From contig JANNUS010000012.1 in the NCBI GenBank assembly GCA_031395485.1, positions 186,001 to 250,000 of the forward strand: 64,000 nucleotides of DNA, given 5' to 3'. A model generated the notes under the pieces. That model worked only from the letters and a program-made list of their open reading frames with translations, made no database searches and was not told the DNA's origin. Of this stretch, positions 1 to 8,423 are shown one piece after another (position 1 is the first letter of the stretch; every line of letters starts with the position of its first letter). The position numbers and the translations under genes were made by a program. The DNA comes from UBA2336 sp031395485. Lineage in GTDB: Bacteria; Bacteroidota; Bacteroidia; Cytophagales; Cyclobacteriaceae.

Positions 1-474
1 ATTGCCAATGGAACAATGATTGTTGAGAAGAGATTCACAGAGGGCGTACCTAAATGGAATACGTTCGACAAGTTTGCTCGCTCGTGGCCATCACGCCTTT
101 TTTGGGGCGCTGCGTACGTTGCGTTTTATTTTCAGTTCGCTACGGCTTGGTGGCTGTGGCTATTACTCCCGCTTCATTTTTTAATGAGTCCTATTCATGG
201 TGCTGTTATTAACTGGTTCGCGCATAAATACGGATATCGCAATTTCCCGGTGGGCGATACCTCACGTAATTTCCTTCCAGTAGACTTTTTGATGATGGGG
301 GAGAGTTATCACAACAATCACCATAAATTTGGTTCTAGAGCTAATTTTGGAGGAATTCGATGGCATGAAATTGATCCAACCTTCCAGGTTATAAGACTAT
401 TAGATAAGGTAGGTGTAATTCGTTTAGCCGAGCGGAAGCACATCCGCATTGAGCGAATAAAAAAAGCTGCTTAA
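1..474 (+). CDS. Acyl-CoA/acyl-lipid desaturase, C-terminal part (5' end outside window)
   Basis: This is the C-terminal part of a membrane fatty-acid desaturase, which uses a di-iron centre to introduce a double bond into an acyl chain. The reading frame is open to the left edge, so the gene starts outside the window; the ATG at 16 is only an internal codon. Counting from that ATG, the last histidine box is HNNHH (residues 99-103), followed by KFGSRANF as in delta-9 stearoyl-CoA desaturases. A hydrophobic stretch at about residues 35-60 is a membrane segment. The missing part should hold the first two histidine boxes. A second desaturase of a different subfamily lies at 52896-53954. The family call is firm; substrate and regiospecificity are not visible. 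Confidence 0.88.
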   Translation: MANGTMIVEKRFTEGVPKWNTFDKFARSWPSRLFWGAAYVAFYFQFATAWWLWLLLPLHFLMSPIHGAVINWFAHKYGYRNFPVGDTSRNFLPVDFLMMGESYHNNHHKFGSRANFGGIRWHEIDPTFQVIRLLDKVGVIRLAERKHIRIERIKKAA

Positions 475-517
475 TCGATTGGAATTAGCCATGTTACAGG
501 ATTTAAATTATTCTGTG

Positions 518-525
518 TATGTTTG
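518..525 (+). promoter_or_regulatory. Probable -7 promoter element of the cold-shock gene
   Basis: TATGTTTG is an exact match to the Bacteroidota -7 consensus TAnnTTTG. It lies 40 bp before the cold-shock ATG, which would give a leader of roughly 35 nt. I see no clear -33 TTTG partner. The leader is short and AT-rich, with no obvious Shine-Dalgarno sequence, as is normal in this phylum. Confidence 0.5.
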
Positions 526-565
526 TGCCATTATTTAACAACTATCAACATTTATTACAATTACA

Positions 566-757
566 ATGGAAGGAACAGTAAAATTCTTTAACGAAGCCAA
601 AGGTTTCGGTTTCGTAAAAGAGCAAGGAACAGAGAAAGAGTATTTTGTACATGTATCCGGTCTTGTTGACAAGATTCGCGAGAATGACAAAATCACTTTC
701 GAATTGAAAGAAGGAAAAAAAGGTTTAAACGCTGTTAACGTTCGCGTTGCAGGATAA
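566..757 (+). CDS. Cold-shock domain protein (CspA family)
   Basis: A 63-residue single cold-shock domain that binds single-stranded RNA or DNA and acts as an RNA chaperone in the cytoplasm. Both RNA-binding motifs are intact: KGFGFV (residues 12-17, RNP1) and YFVHV (26-30, RNP2). The length is slightly below the 65-70 residues typical of the family. It has its own promoter match (518-525) and a strong terminator (781-805), so it is probably a single-gene transcript. The gene that follows encodes a DEAD-box RNA helicase, a functionally related neighbour. Whether it responds to cold or is constitutive cannot be told from the sequence. Confidence 0.95.
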   Translation: MEGTVKFFNEAKGFGFVKEQGTEKEYFVHVSGLVDKIRENDKITFELKEGKKGLNAVNVRVAG

Positions 758-780
758 TACTTTTTGAAATGCATTTGGTA

Positions 781-805
781 AGCCCCCGATTACTCGGGGG
801 CTTTT
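781..805 (+). terminator. Rho-independent terminator after the cold-shock gene
   Basis: A perfect 9-bp stem (781-789 with 794-802) with the loop TTAC is followed directly by a T run. It ends the cold-shock transcript 24 bp after the stop codon and lies just before the start of the helicase gene. Some read-through could supply helicase mRNA. Confidence 0.9.
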
Positions 806-829
806 TGCGTATTACCTAAATCTTTTCCT

Positions 830-2041
830 TTGCCTTTTACTCATTTTAATTTTGATCAGCGCCTGTTAGATGGATTATCATCGATGGGCTATTCGAAGCC
901 TACCCCGATTCAAGAGAAGGCAATTCCAATCATTCTTAGTAAGAAAGATTTGGTGGCTTGTGCCCAAACAGGTACAGGAAAGACCGCTGCCTATATACTT
1001 CCTATATTGAATAACATCATTCACGCAGAAACCCGGCATCTAAATACATTAGTTATAGCGCCAACCCGTGAACTTGCTCAGCAAATCGATCAGCAGATTG
1101 AAGGGTTTGCATACTTTCTGGGAGTAAGTTCCATTCCAGTTTATGGTGGTGGTGATGGTGCAACGTGGGATATTCAGAAAAGAGCGCTAGAGGAAGGAGC
1201 CGATATTGTTATCGCTACTCCGGGGCGATTGATTTCATTACTTGCAACAGGTATGATTAAGCTTGACCACCTCGAGCACCTCGTCTTAGATGAAGCTGAT
1301 CGAATGCTGGATATGGGATTTTACGATGATATTATCAGAATCATCAAGCAGCTACCCGCGAACAGGCAAACCTTATTGTTTTCTGCTACTATGCCACCAA
1401 GAATTCGAACACTGGCAGATAAAATTCTTAACAATCCAGAAACTATAAATATTTCGATATCTAAACCTGCGGAAGGAATTTTGCAACAAGCTTTTGTTGT
1501 TTATGAGCCTCAGAAACTTGAGCTCCTAAAACACATTATTAAAGCGGATTCTCATAACAGTGTTTTGATTTTTGCATCCACAAAAGAAAACGTTAAAAAG
1601 CTAGATGCAACATTGCATAGGATTGGCTTAAAAGCAAAAGCTATCCATTCCGATCTGGAGCAAAGTGAACGAGAAAATATTTTACGAGAGTTTAAGAATA
1701 AAAAACTATCCATACTTATTGGTACCGATGTTCTGTCGCGTGGTATTGATGTGGATGGCATTAGTTTGGTTGTAAATTATGATGTTCCTCCTGATCCGGA
1801 AGACTACATTCATCGTATCGGTCGAACAGCACGTGCTGAAACAACCGGAACAGCAATAACCTTTATCACAGAAATAGACCAACGCAAATTCTATAACATA
1901 GAGAATCTTATTGGACGCGAAATCCCAAAAATAACTCTTCCAGATGGTCTTGGAGAGGGGCCGGCATACCAACCGCAAATCAAGAGGGGTAAAGATTCAA
2001 AAAAACATTCAAATCATCGTAGAAACGGCAATCGAAGATAG
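830..2041 (+). CDS. DEAD-box ATP-dependent RNA helicase (RhlE-like)
   Basis: A 403-residue superfamily 2 RNA helicase that uses ATP to unwind short RNA duplexes, for example in ribosome assembly, RNA decay or cold adaptation. Visible motifs in order are the Q motif region PTPIQ (about 24-28), Walker A AQTGTGKT (45-52), PTRELA (78-83), DEAD (154-157), SAT (185-187) and HRIGRTAR near residue 330. The C-terminal tail is basic and rich in Lys, Arg, His and Asn, as in RhlE-type enzymes. The start is TTG at 830: no ATG or GTG lies nearby in frame, and the N-terminus from this TTG has the usual RhlE form. No separate promoter is obvious between the terminator at 781-805 and the start. Confidence 0.94.
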   Translation: MPFTHFNFDQRLLDGLSSMGYSKPTPIQEKAIPIILSKKDLVACAQTGTGKTAAYILPILNNIIHAETRHLNTLVIAPTRELAQQIDQQIEGFAYFLGVSSIPVYGGGDGATWDIQKRALEEGADIVIATPGRLISLLATGMIKLDHLEHLVLDEADRMLDMGFYDDIIRIIKQLPANRQTLLFSATMPPRIRTLADKILNNPETINISISKPAEGILQQAFVVYEPQKLELLKHIIKADSHNSVLIFASTKENVKKLDATLHRIGLKAKAIHSDLEQSERENILREFKNKKLSILIGTDVLSRGIDVDGISLVVNYDVPPDPEDYIHRIGRTARAETTGTAITFITEIDQRKFYNIENLIGREIPKITLPDGLGEGPAYQPQIKRGKDSKKHSNHRRNGNRR

Positions 2042-2073
2042 GCTGCTGTTATTGATGTTTGTCAAGCTTAATT

Positions 2074-2382
2074 TTACACGCTCATGCTATGAATTATTGC
2101 TTCTTCTTGTGGCGTGAACGAATCGCTGCCTTTTTCCCTAATAAAATCATTCAATTTCTCGAGGCTAGCAAAAAAACGTAAACGGTACTTAAACACCGTT
2201 TTACTTCCAATGGCGACTTTAAAATCGCGCAGACTTACATTTTCATCAACCCAATAAAGTCCAATATTTTCTTCAGCAGCAACTAATCCAGGCATAAAAT
2301 CAATTTCTGATTGCTTCACATGATGCAAAATTTCAGGCCCGCATCCTGCTTTACCATGAATATAAATTGTTATCCATCCCAT
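2074..2382 (-). CDS. Conserved hypothetical protein, 102 aa
   Basis: I do not recognise this protein. It is a soluble, mixed alpha/beta sequence of 102 residues with no signal peptide or membrane segment. Its N-terminus begins with a beta-strand-like run, then a Gly-Cys-Gly, which recalls a thioredoxin-like or small redox fold, but there is no CxxC motif, so this is weak. It converges with the helicase gene (32 bp between stop codons) and stands alone on its strand. The AT-rich 258 bp to its right (2383-2640) holds the starts of this gene and of the nitronate monooxygenase gene; I see no other gene there. Confidence 0.7.
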   Translation of the reverse strand: MGWITIYIHGKAGCGPEILHHVKQSEIDFMPGLVAAEENIGLYWVDENVSLRDFKVAIGSKTVFKYRLRFFASLEKLNDFIREKGSDSFTPQEEAIIHSMSV

Positions 2383-2640
2383 ATCTTACTTGCCTGTTAC
2401 TTCGAAAGGCTACGTTTTATTCTGCAATAATTACTTACTACGGAATAACATTTTTTATTTAACTAGTTTAAAAAATATTCTGCTTTATGCTCCTCCATTC
2501 AATAGATGGTAGATACTATATAATACGAATCAACTAACTTATAGTTACAAATTTACTACAATCAAACTGCTCTTTATGTTGGATGGAATTAATAAAAGTT
2601 TAATTTTATAATCAATGATATAAACTAATTTCCATTATCT

Positions 2641-3609
2641 ATGAAGCTGATAACCCTTGACAGAATGCTGGGCATTGATTATCCAATAATATTGGCACCC
2701 ATGTTCTTAATCTCAAATACTAAAATGATAAAGGTTGCTTTGGAAAATGGAATCACAGCGGCTTTCCCTGCACTAAACTATCGGACTGATCAAGAATTGC
2801 GAGCAGCCATTCAAGATATTAAAGCTTATTCTACAAAACCATTTGGGGTTAACCTGATTGTTAATAATTCAAATCCAAAGTATAAAGGTCAGCTTGATAC
2901 TTTACTAGAGCTTAACGTTGCTTATATTATTACATCACTCGGTAATCCAAAAGAAGTTATTGAAAGGTGTAAGCCAAAGGGCATTAAGGTTTTTTGTGAC
3001 GTTGTTGATCTTACCTATGCAAAAAAAGTTGAAGATTTGGGTGCAGACGCAGTAATTGCGGTGAATAATAGGGCAGGAGGACACGCAGGAAATTTAGGTC
3101 CTGAAGAATTGATTAAGCTGCTAAAGGAAAAATGCAACATTCCGATTATATCTGCTGGAGGAATTGCCACTGGCAAAGACCTTAATAAGGTTATGGACTG
3201 TGGCGCTATTGGTGCATCTATTGGTACTATCTTTATTGCTTGCGATGAAGCAGATATATCTGCGGAATACAAACAGGCAATGGTTGATTACGGAGAAAAG
3301 GACATTGTTAAAACTACAAAATTGTCCGGCTCTGCGCTTACTGTAATAAATACACCTTATGTTCAAAGCTTAGGCACAAAAGCTAACTGGCTTGAGTGGA
3401 TTTTAAACCACAATAAAACATTAAAGAAATACGCTAAAATGGTTCTTGCTTTCCGGGGAATGAAAGCTGTTGAAAAGGCAGCCTTTAGTGCTACCTATAA
3501 GACAGTTTGGTGCGCAGGGCCAGCAATTGAACACGTTAAAAGTATTCGCCCCCTTAAGGAGATCATCCGAACGCTTACAACGGAGTACAAATCACTACAG
3601 GAATCATAA
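2641..3609 (+). CDS. Nitronate monooxygenase / 2-nitropropane dioxygenase family flavoenzyme
   Basis: A 322-residue FMN-dependent TIM-barrel enzyme of the NPD family, whose members oxidise alkyl nitronates such as propionate 3-nitronate. Some relatives are enoyl-ACP reductases (FabK). The sequence shows the family GGHAG motif (residues 146-150) with the candidate catalytic His148, and the phosphate-binding ISAGGI motif (170-175) followed by GASIGT. The N-terminal PIILAPM is also typical. The methyltransferase gene begins 11 bp downstream and is probably co-transcribed. The substrate cannot be assigned; FabK-like function is less likely because the protein stands apart from fatty-acid synthesis genes. 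Confidence 0.88.
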   Translation: MKLITLDRMLGIDYPIILAPMFLISNTKMIKVALENGITAAFPALNYRTDQELRAAIQDIKAYSTKPFGVNLIVNNSNPKYKGQLDTLLELNVAYIITSLGNPKEVIERCKPKGIKVFCDVVDLTYAKKVEDLGADAVIAVNNRAGGHAGNLGPEELIKLLKEKCNIPIISAGGIATGKDLNKVMDCGAIGASIGTIFIACDEADISAEYKQAMVDYGEKDIVKTTKLSGSALTVINTPYVQSLGTKANWLEWILNHNKTLKKYAKMVLAFRGMKAVEKAAFSATYKTVWCAGPAIEHVKSIRPLKEIIRTLTTEYKSLQES

Positions 3610-3620
3610 TTTAAATCACC

Positions 3621-4373
3621 ATGAATGAAGAAGTTCACTGGAATACAATTGCGTCTAAATACAACGAAGAGATTTTTGATGTATTTATAAGCGATAAAAA
3701 TAAAAGGCTACAATCATACTTTAAAAAGTACGCTAATAAAAATCATCATGTTATTGATTTCGGATGCGGCAATGGAAAATCATTCCCATATATAGCACCC
3801 ATATTCAAATCAATTACCGCTGTTGACATCTCACAAAAGCTTCTAAATCAAGCGAAGAAAAGACCCTTCCAAAATATTATTTATAAACGATTAGACTTAA
3901 CAAAGAAAAAATTAAACCTTTCAAAAGCAGATTTTATATTTTGCTGCAATGTTGCCATGCTACCTGAAATTGATAAAACCTATGCCATGATTGGTAATAT
4001 TAAGAAGGCTTTGCGGGTAGGCGGAAACGCTATTCTTGTCTTGCCATCATTAGATTCTGTGCTATATTCTTCCTGGAGATTAATTGATCTCTACAAAAGA
4101 GAAGGTGTTACATCAGATAACATTCCGAACAGTGAGTTTGCCTATTTTAAAGCGAGTAAACGTGATATTATCCAAGGCATAATTCATATTAACGGGGTGC
4201 CAACGAAACACTTTGGCGCTTCAGAACTTGACGTGATCTTTAAAGAGGCAGGACTAACAATAAAAAAAATTGATAAGATAGAATATGCTTGGGACACTGA
4301 ATTTGCAGAAGCGCCTAAAGGTATGACTGCCCCTTATCCGTGGGATTGGCTTGTTGACTGTACGAAGGACTGA
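3621..4373 (+). CDS. Class I SAM-dependent methyltransferase
   Basis: A 250-residue cytoplasmic Rossmann-fold methyltransferase. Motif I is seen as VIDFGCGNGKS (about residues 44-54), followed by an acidic strand end (AVDIS) that should bind the ribose of S-adenosylmethionine. The C-terminal half carries no membrane segment. It follows the nitronate monooxygenase gene by 11 bp, so the two are likely one operon, and it converges with exbD (15 bp gap). The acceptor substrate is unknown; the family includes enzymes acting on small molecules, quinones, lipids and proteins. Confidence 0.85.
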   Translation: MNEEVHWNTIASKYNEEIFDVFISDKNKRLQSYFKKYANKNHHVIDFGCGNGKSFPYIAPIFKSITAVDISQKLLNQAKKRPFQNIIYKRLDLTKKKLNLSKADFIFCCNVAMLPEIDKTYAMIGNIKKALRVGGNAILVLPSLDSVLYSSWRLIDLYKREGVTSDNIPNSEFAYFKASKRDIIQGIIHINGVPTKHFGASELDVIFKEAGLTIKKIDKIEYAWDTEFAEAPKGMTAPYPWDWLVDCTKD

Positions 4374-4388
4374 GATTATAAAAAATTA

Positions 4389-4784
4389 CTACTTCTTATC
4401 AGTGGCTAATACCATCTTCATTTTGTGCTTAACCCCAATTTCCATTACATCAACTAAATCTTGAACAGTAAGGTTATGGGGAAGTCTTATGATAACCGTG
4501 GGCTCAATCAAACCCTGACATTTTTTTACCAATTCCTGTTCTAGGCGATCAAACGAAACCTCGTCTTCATTTAAATAGTACCGTTTATTTTCGGTTACCG
4601 TAAGAGCAACTGTTTTTTTATTTAGCGCTTGATTTTCTTCAGATTTAGGAAGCAGAATTTTTATTACATTCGGATTCGCCACAGTAGAGATTATAAGAAA
4701 AAAAAGCAGTAAAAAAAACATGATGTCATTCAACGATGACGTTGCAACTTCTGCATGAAATGATTTCGATTTTCTTATTTTCAA
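4389..4784 (-). CDS. ExbD/TolR-family proton-channel subunit (second system)
   Basis: A 131-residue inner-membrane protein with a single N-terminal transmembrane helix (about residues 20-38) and a periplasmic domain. Asp20, at the start of the helix, matches the proton-carrying aspartate of ExbD/TolR. It overlaps the upstream exbB-like gene by 4 nt (ATGA-type overlap), so the two are translationally coupled and probably form one proton-driven motor. No TonB or TolA gene accompanies this pair, unlike the larger operon at 8424-11193. It may serve a Tol-like role or share a TonB from elsewhere. Confidence 0.88.
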   Translation of the reverse strand: MKIRKSKSFHAEVATSSLNDIMFFLLLFFLIISTVANPNVIKILLPKSEENQALNKKTVALTVTENKRYYLNEDEVSFDRLEQELVKKCQGLIEPTVIIRLPHNLTVQDLVDVMEIGVKHKMKMVLATDKK

Positions 4785-5440
4785 TTTTTTGATGGATTAG
4801 CGATAGACTGTAAAAAATCAAACACATCTTTTTGAATCTGAAGCGTAAATTGATGAATCTTTTGATGGAGCAAGTGATATGCAGAATATGCTAACACGCC
4901 CACAACCAATCCTGAACCGCTGGTAATCATTTTTTCATACAATCCACCAGCAATAATACCAATGCTAATATTATCGGATAGCGATATATTGTAGAAAATT
5001 TGAATAATCCCTGAGATGGTTCCAATAAATCCAAGCATAGGAGCAACGCCTGCGATAATACCAAGATAGCCAGTGTGATTTTCCATTTCTGCCACCTGAA
5101 TATTCGTAGCAGACTCAAGGGTGGACTCAATTTCACGAACAGGTCTGCCAATGCAATCTAAGCCGCTCAATATAATCATTCCGGTTGCTGATGCTTCCAT
5201 ACGGGCAAACGACTTAGCGCTGGCTATATCGCCTGAATTTAGAGTAGATCGAATATTTGAAATAAATTCCTTCTTATACTTAGCAGCCTTTGAAATGTAA
5301 AGATAACGTTCGATAAAAACGTATAATGCTGCAAGAGAGAGTAAGAAGATTGGTATCATGATTACACCCCCTTTGGAAAGGAGCTGAAACCAGGTCATGG
5401 ATTCCGGAGTTTGTGAAATTTGTAAGAGCATCTTCATCAT
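4781..5440 (-). CDS. MotA/TolQ/ExbB proton-channel family protein (second system)
   Basis: A 219-residue inner-membrane protein with the three-helix layout of ExbB/TolQ: one helix near residues 25-45, a cytoplasmic loop, then two helices in the conserved domain from about 120 to 205. The Gly-rich stretch APMLGFIGTISGII (about residues 131-144) is the family's channel-lining helix. It precedes its ExbD partner with a 4-nt overlap. The terminator at 5468-5498 separates it from the TPR gene upstream, so this pair is its own transcript despite sitting next to the main TonB operon. Confidence 0.9.
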   Translation of the reverse strand: MMKMLLQISQTPESMTWFQLLSKGGVIMIPIFLLSLAALYVFIERYLYISKAAKYKKEFISNIRSTLNSGDIASAKSFARMEASATGMIILSGLDCIGRPVREIESTLESATNIQVAEMENHTGYLGIIAGVAPMLGFIGTISGIIQIFYNISLSDNISIGIIAGGLYEKMITSGSGLVVGVLAYSAYHLLHQKIHQFTLQIQKDVFDFLQSIANPSKN

Positions 5441-5467
5441 ACTATTTAATAATATTAGATAAATTAA

Positions 5468-5498
5468 AAAAGTCAGGCTACTTGCAAACCTGACTTTT
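5468..5498 (-). terminator. Rho-independent terminator of the TPR / TonB operon
   Basis: A 10-bp perfect stem (5468-5477 with 5489-5498) with an 11-nt loop. Read on the minus strand, it ends in a run of T residues. It lies 33 bp beyond the stop of the TPR gene at 5531 and marks the end of that minus-strand transcript. Confidence 0.8.
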
Positions 5499-5530
5499 CT
5501 TTGGTGTTCAACTTTTGAGAATGGAAATCA

Positions 5531-7129
5531 TCATTTTAATTCCTTAAGTACTCCCAATGCCTGAGCATCATTTGGATCCAGTTCCAGTACCTTTTTCCAG
5601 AATGATATTGAAACCGGAATCTCAATTTTAAGATAATGATAATAACCCAGATACTTATAGGCATCAATCAGATCCTTCTTATTCTTCTCCGGCTCAACAG
5701 AGCCAATCTCAATTACTTTTTCAAAATATGGTTTCGCCAAACCTAATTCCGAATTGGGGTCTTGATTTGCTTTCACTTTACTCATCCAAACATAACCAAT
5801 TGTTCTAACGGGCTGCATCTCAATCAGCTTTTGAAAAGTGGTGTCGGCTTTTTCAAATTGACTATTATAATAGTAGGCGCGACCCAATCCATAGAAATCA
5901 AGCGACATAGGTTTTTTCCTAATCTTCATTAGTGTAGAATATGCTTCGATAGCCTCCGGAAATTTCTTAGCTTTTAAAAGTGCTTCCGCACGCAATAATG
6001 CTACATCCTCCTGATCTTGATTAAGCATCAAACTCTGTTGAAAACTAATTGCTGCCAACGAGTCCTGGTTTAACTTAAGCAAAAGTTTTCCATAATACGA
6101 GTAATCATTAGCCTCAACTTTATCCGCTGGAACCAGCGAAAAATATTTTGCAAAAGTCTTTTGACTTTCTGGAAGATCACCTGCTTCTACCAAGGAGTAT
6201 GCATAGTACTTCAATGTAGTTGGTGTAACCTCAGGTCTGTCCAATAATTTTTTAAACACTTCATTCGCTTTGCTAAAATTTCTTGCCATAAATAAGAAGA
6301 ATGCGTAACGCTGCTGTGTTTGAAACTCGTTAGGCTTTTCTGTCATTTTGAGATAAGCTTCATAGGCCTTAACTGCTTTTTCACCTTCCTTCATCGAGTA
6401 GTATAATTCTCCCAATTCTTTGTAGGCAAGCGTAAACTCAGGGTCGATGCTTAGAGCCTTTTGAAAATTTTCATCAGCCAATGAAAAATTCTGCGAACGC
6501 ATGTAAACGAGAGCAATATTATAATACGGTTTGGCATTAGTGGGATCTAGCCTAACAGCCCGTTCACAGTTGGTAATCGCAGGTCCTCCCTTATTCTGCA
6601 ATAGATCGGTTTCACCCATTAGCATGAATGTTTTTGGATTCGTTGAGTCTATTAATTTTGCCTTCTCCAATAGCTTTAACGCAGTCTCGGCATGTTTTGC
6701 ATCAACTAAATAGGCCTCTGCAACAGCTTGCAATACAGCAACATCCTTTGATTTGCTCATCGATAATGCTTTATCAAAAAAGACCTTAGCTTCAACAGTC
6801 TTTTTTTCTAACATTCGTATCGCACCTAAGCCAACATGGTTAATAGCTTCCTTTTCATTTACGCTAACTCCTTTCTCAAAAGATTTTAGTGCCTGGCCTG
6901 TTTCGCCAGTCTTAAGCTGTACATATCCTAAATAATAGTACAATTTTGTGGCTAGCGGATAGGCAAGAATAGCCTTGTTAAGTCCTTCAATAGCTTTAGC
7001 CGGTTGATCTTTGTCTAACAAACGCTCTGCAATTTTAATATCTGCATCTTGAGCAAAAACAGATACCCCGAAGGCTATCATACCAAACAAAAGCGCAACT
7101 CTTTTCATAAATTCAAAACTTTTTTTCAT
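5531..7129 (-). CDS. Secreted tetratricopeptide-repeat protein
   Basis: A 532-residue protein with an N-terminal signal peptide (hydrophobic core about residues 9-25, ending in VFAQ) followed almost entirely by TPR-type helical repeats. I count at least ten recognisable repeat units with the usual small and aromatic residue spacing (for example around the AKPYYNIALVYMRSQNF and LAYKELGELYYSMKEG segments). It should therefore be a periplasmic scaffold for protein contacts. It lies at the end of the minus-strand exbB-exbD-exbD-tonB-pstS-like cluster. That conserved order suggests it assists the energy-transducing complex or an outer-membrane process. The first start used here is ATG at 7129; a second ATG seven codons in would give an equally good signal peptide. 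Confidence 0.88.
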   Translation of the reverse strand: MKKSFEFMKRVALLFGMIAFGVSVFAQDADIKIAERLLDKDQPAKAIEGLNKAILAYPLATKLYYYLGYVQLKTGETGQALKSFEKGVSVNEKEAINHVGLGAIRMLEKKTVEAKVFFDKALSMSKSKDVAVLQAVAEAYLVDAKHAETALKLLEKAKLIDSTNPKTFMLMGETDLLQNKGGPAITNCERAVRLDPTNAKPYYNIALVYMRSQNFSLADENFQKALSIDPEFTLAYKELGELYYSMKEGEKAVKAYEAYLKMTEKPNEFQTQQRYAFFLFMARNFSKANEVFKKLLDRPEVTPTTLKYYAYSLVEAGDLPESQKTFAKYFSLVPADKVEANDYSYYGKLLLKLNQDSLAAISFQQSLMLNQDQEDVALLRAEALLKAKKFPEAIEAYSTLMKIRKKPMSLDFYGLGRAYYYNSQFEKADTTFQKLIEMQPVRTIGYVWMSKVKANQDPNSELGLAKPYFEKVIEIGSVEPEKNKKDLIDAYKYLGYYHYLKIEIPVSISFWKKVLELDPNDAQALGVLKELK

Positions 7130-7262
7130 TCTTCAGAGATTAAAAATACTTCCTGATACCTTCAAATTATTGCTTGCCAATACATTGCAAATAGCAGACC
7201 AATTAAGTAGTTAATGCTTAAACCATATTGAAAGGTTAAATTTTCCGAAATATAACACTTCT

Positions 7263-8195
7263 TTAATCTTGATCGTAGTTGATCTCCACGATTCGAACAG
7301 GCATCGTTACCGGCACTAAACCAGCCTTTAATACCACGCGTTGGCCCTTATCACTTGCAACATATGTAAGAAAACCGCTTCCTAATCCTGATCGTGCTTC
7401 GCGTGAGATGATGATCACCTCACGACTAAGTGGGTAAAGATTTTGCGCTATGTAAGCTTGATACGGCTGATAAAATTCCAATCTATTTTCTAAGGATGCT
7501 ACGCGAATGGCTTTTAAAAAGGTATTAGCAGTTAAGTCTTCAGCATCACTCACCCAAGCCACTCCAATAAGGCCAATAGCGCTCTTTTTTTTGGAGACAT
7601 AGTCGATGACACCTTCATTATTATTGACTGCAAAGCAGTTTGGCGGGATTGCTTTAATGCCCTGCAAAGTATCGCGGAGGTAACGAAGTATGCCTGAATT
7701 TGGGTGATCAAAAACTATTTCAATAGGAGCAGAGGGCGAAGTGGAATTGATTTGTTTCCAATTCACAATCTTCCCTTCTAAAATACCCTGAATATGTTCC
7801 CATCGCAAAATACTATCCCGGTTTTCAGTGTGAAGAATCAAGGCTATTGCATCTTTAGCCACGCTCATTTGTAGCCCAGGAATTTTCACCTTATCAAGTA
7901 CACCCTGCTCATCAACAGTAAGTCTTCTGGTTACGATGGCTAACCGAACGCTATCACGCAAAAGAGAATTGATAGCATCGGCCTCGGATGTATAGACTGC
8001 CTGAATATGCGCATCTCGATAAGTACCCTCAAAGGCTTCAATCTCTGCTTGGATGAGTGGCTGTAAAGATTGGTCTACGGCAATTTTTATAGTACCTGAT
8101 GTAGTAGTATCCAATACCTTCCCACTTCTGTCACGATCTGTACAGGAAGCATTGAGTAGTAAAAATAATATCAGGTGAATAAAATGGGCTCTCAT
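7263..8195 (-). CDS. PstS-like phosphate-binding lipoprotein
   Basis: A periplasmic substrate-binding protein of the PBP-like (PstS/SphX) fold, about 310 residues. I start it at the ATG at 8195 rather than a longer upstream option: this start gives a lipoprotein signal peptide ending in LLLNASC, and it overlaps the stop of the 68-aa gene by 4 nt. Family features include an early strand with KIAVDQSL, a phosphate-type Ser/Thr-rich loop (PNSGILRYLRD), and a late GVAWV segment. No PstC, PstA or PstB transporter genes are near. Its place inside the TonB operon, as in other Bacteroidota, suggests sensing or scavenging of an oxyanion or another ligand rather than classical ABC transport. Confidence 0.82.
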   Translation of the reverse strand: MRAHFIHLILFLLLNASCTDRDRSGKVLDTTTSGTIKIAVDQSLQPLIQAEIEAFEGTYRDAHIQAVYTSEADAINSLLRDSVRLAIVTRRLTVDEQGVLDKVKIPGLQMSVAKDAIALILHTENRDSILRWEHIQGILEGKIVNWKQINSTSPSAPIEIVFDHPNSGILRYLRDTLQGIKAIPPNCFAVNNNEGVIDYVSKKKSAIGLIGVAWVSDAEDLTANTFLKAIRVASLENRLEFYQPYQAYIAQNLYPLSREVIIISREARSGLGSGFLTYVASDKGQRVVLKAGLVPVTMPVRIVEINYDQD

Positions 8196-8398
8196 GTCTT
8201 GTTCACAAAGGCCTTCAGATATGCACGGTAACATCTAAAAAATCCGTACAGTACCAATACCGAACCCAATGTTATGGAGGAGATAGGAGGAAGCTTAAAA
8301 AAATTATCGTATCGCCAGAGAATAACAACACCGATAACAACATAAAAAAATGGCATGACCACTCCAAAATATTTTAAAATTTTTTCGAAAGAAGTCAT
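8192..8398 (-). CDS. Small two-helix membrane protein, 68 aa
   Basis: A 68-residue protein with two hydrophobic segments (about residues 9-29 and 39-56) joined by a short polar turn, predicted to form an inner-membrane hairpin. Its stop overlaps the start of the PstS-like gene by 4 nt, and it begins 25 bp after the tonB stop, so it belongs to the operon. I recognise no domain. It could be an accessory subunit of the ExbBD-TonB complex or an anchor for the following lipoprotein. Confidence 0.75.
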   Translation of the reverse strand: MTSFEKILKYFGVVMPFFYVVIGVVILWRYDNFFKLPPISSITLGSVLVLYGFFRCYRAYLKAFVNKT

Positions 8399-8423
8399 GC
8401 CGAATACTATCCAAGATTTGTCC

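Noticed and set aside
535..774. Minus-strand frame across the cold-shock gene
   Set aside because: It is antisense to a textbook cold-shock domain and its promoter.
8196..8234. Longer start for the PstS-like protein
   Set aside because: The added 13 residues would precede the signal peptide and increase overlap with the 68-aa gene; ATG 8195 gives a lipoprotein signal and a 4-nt overlap.
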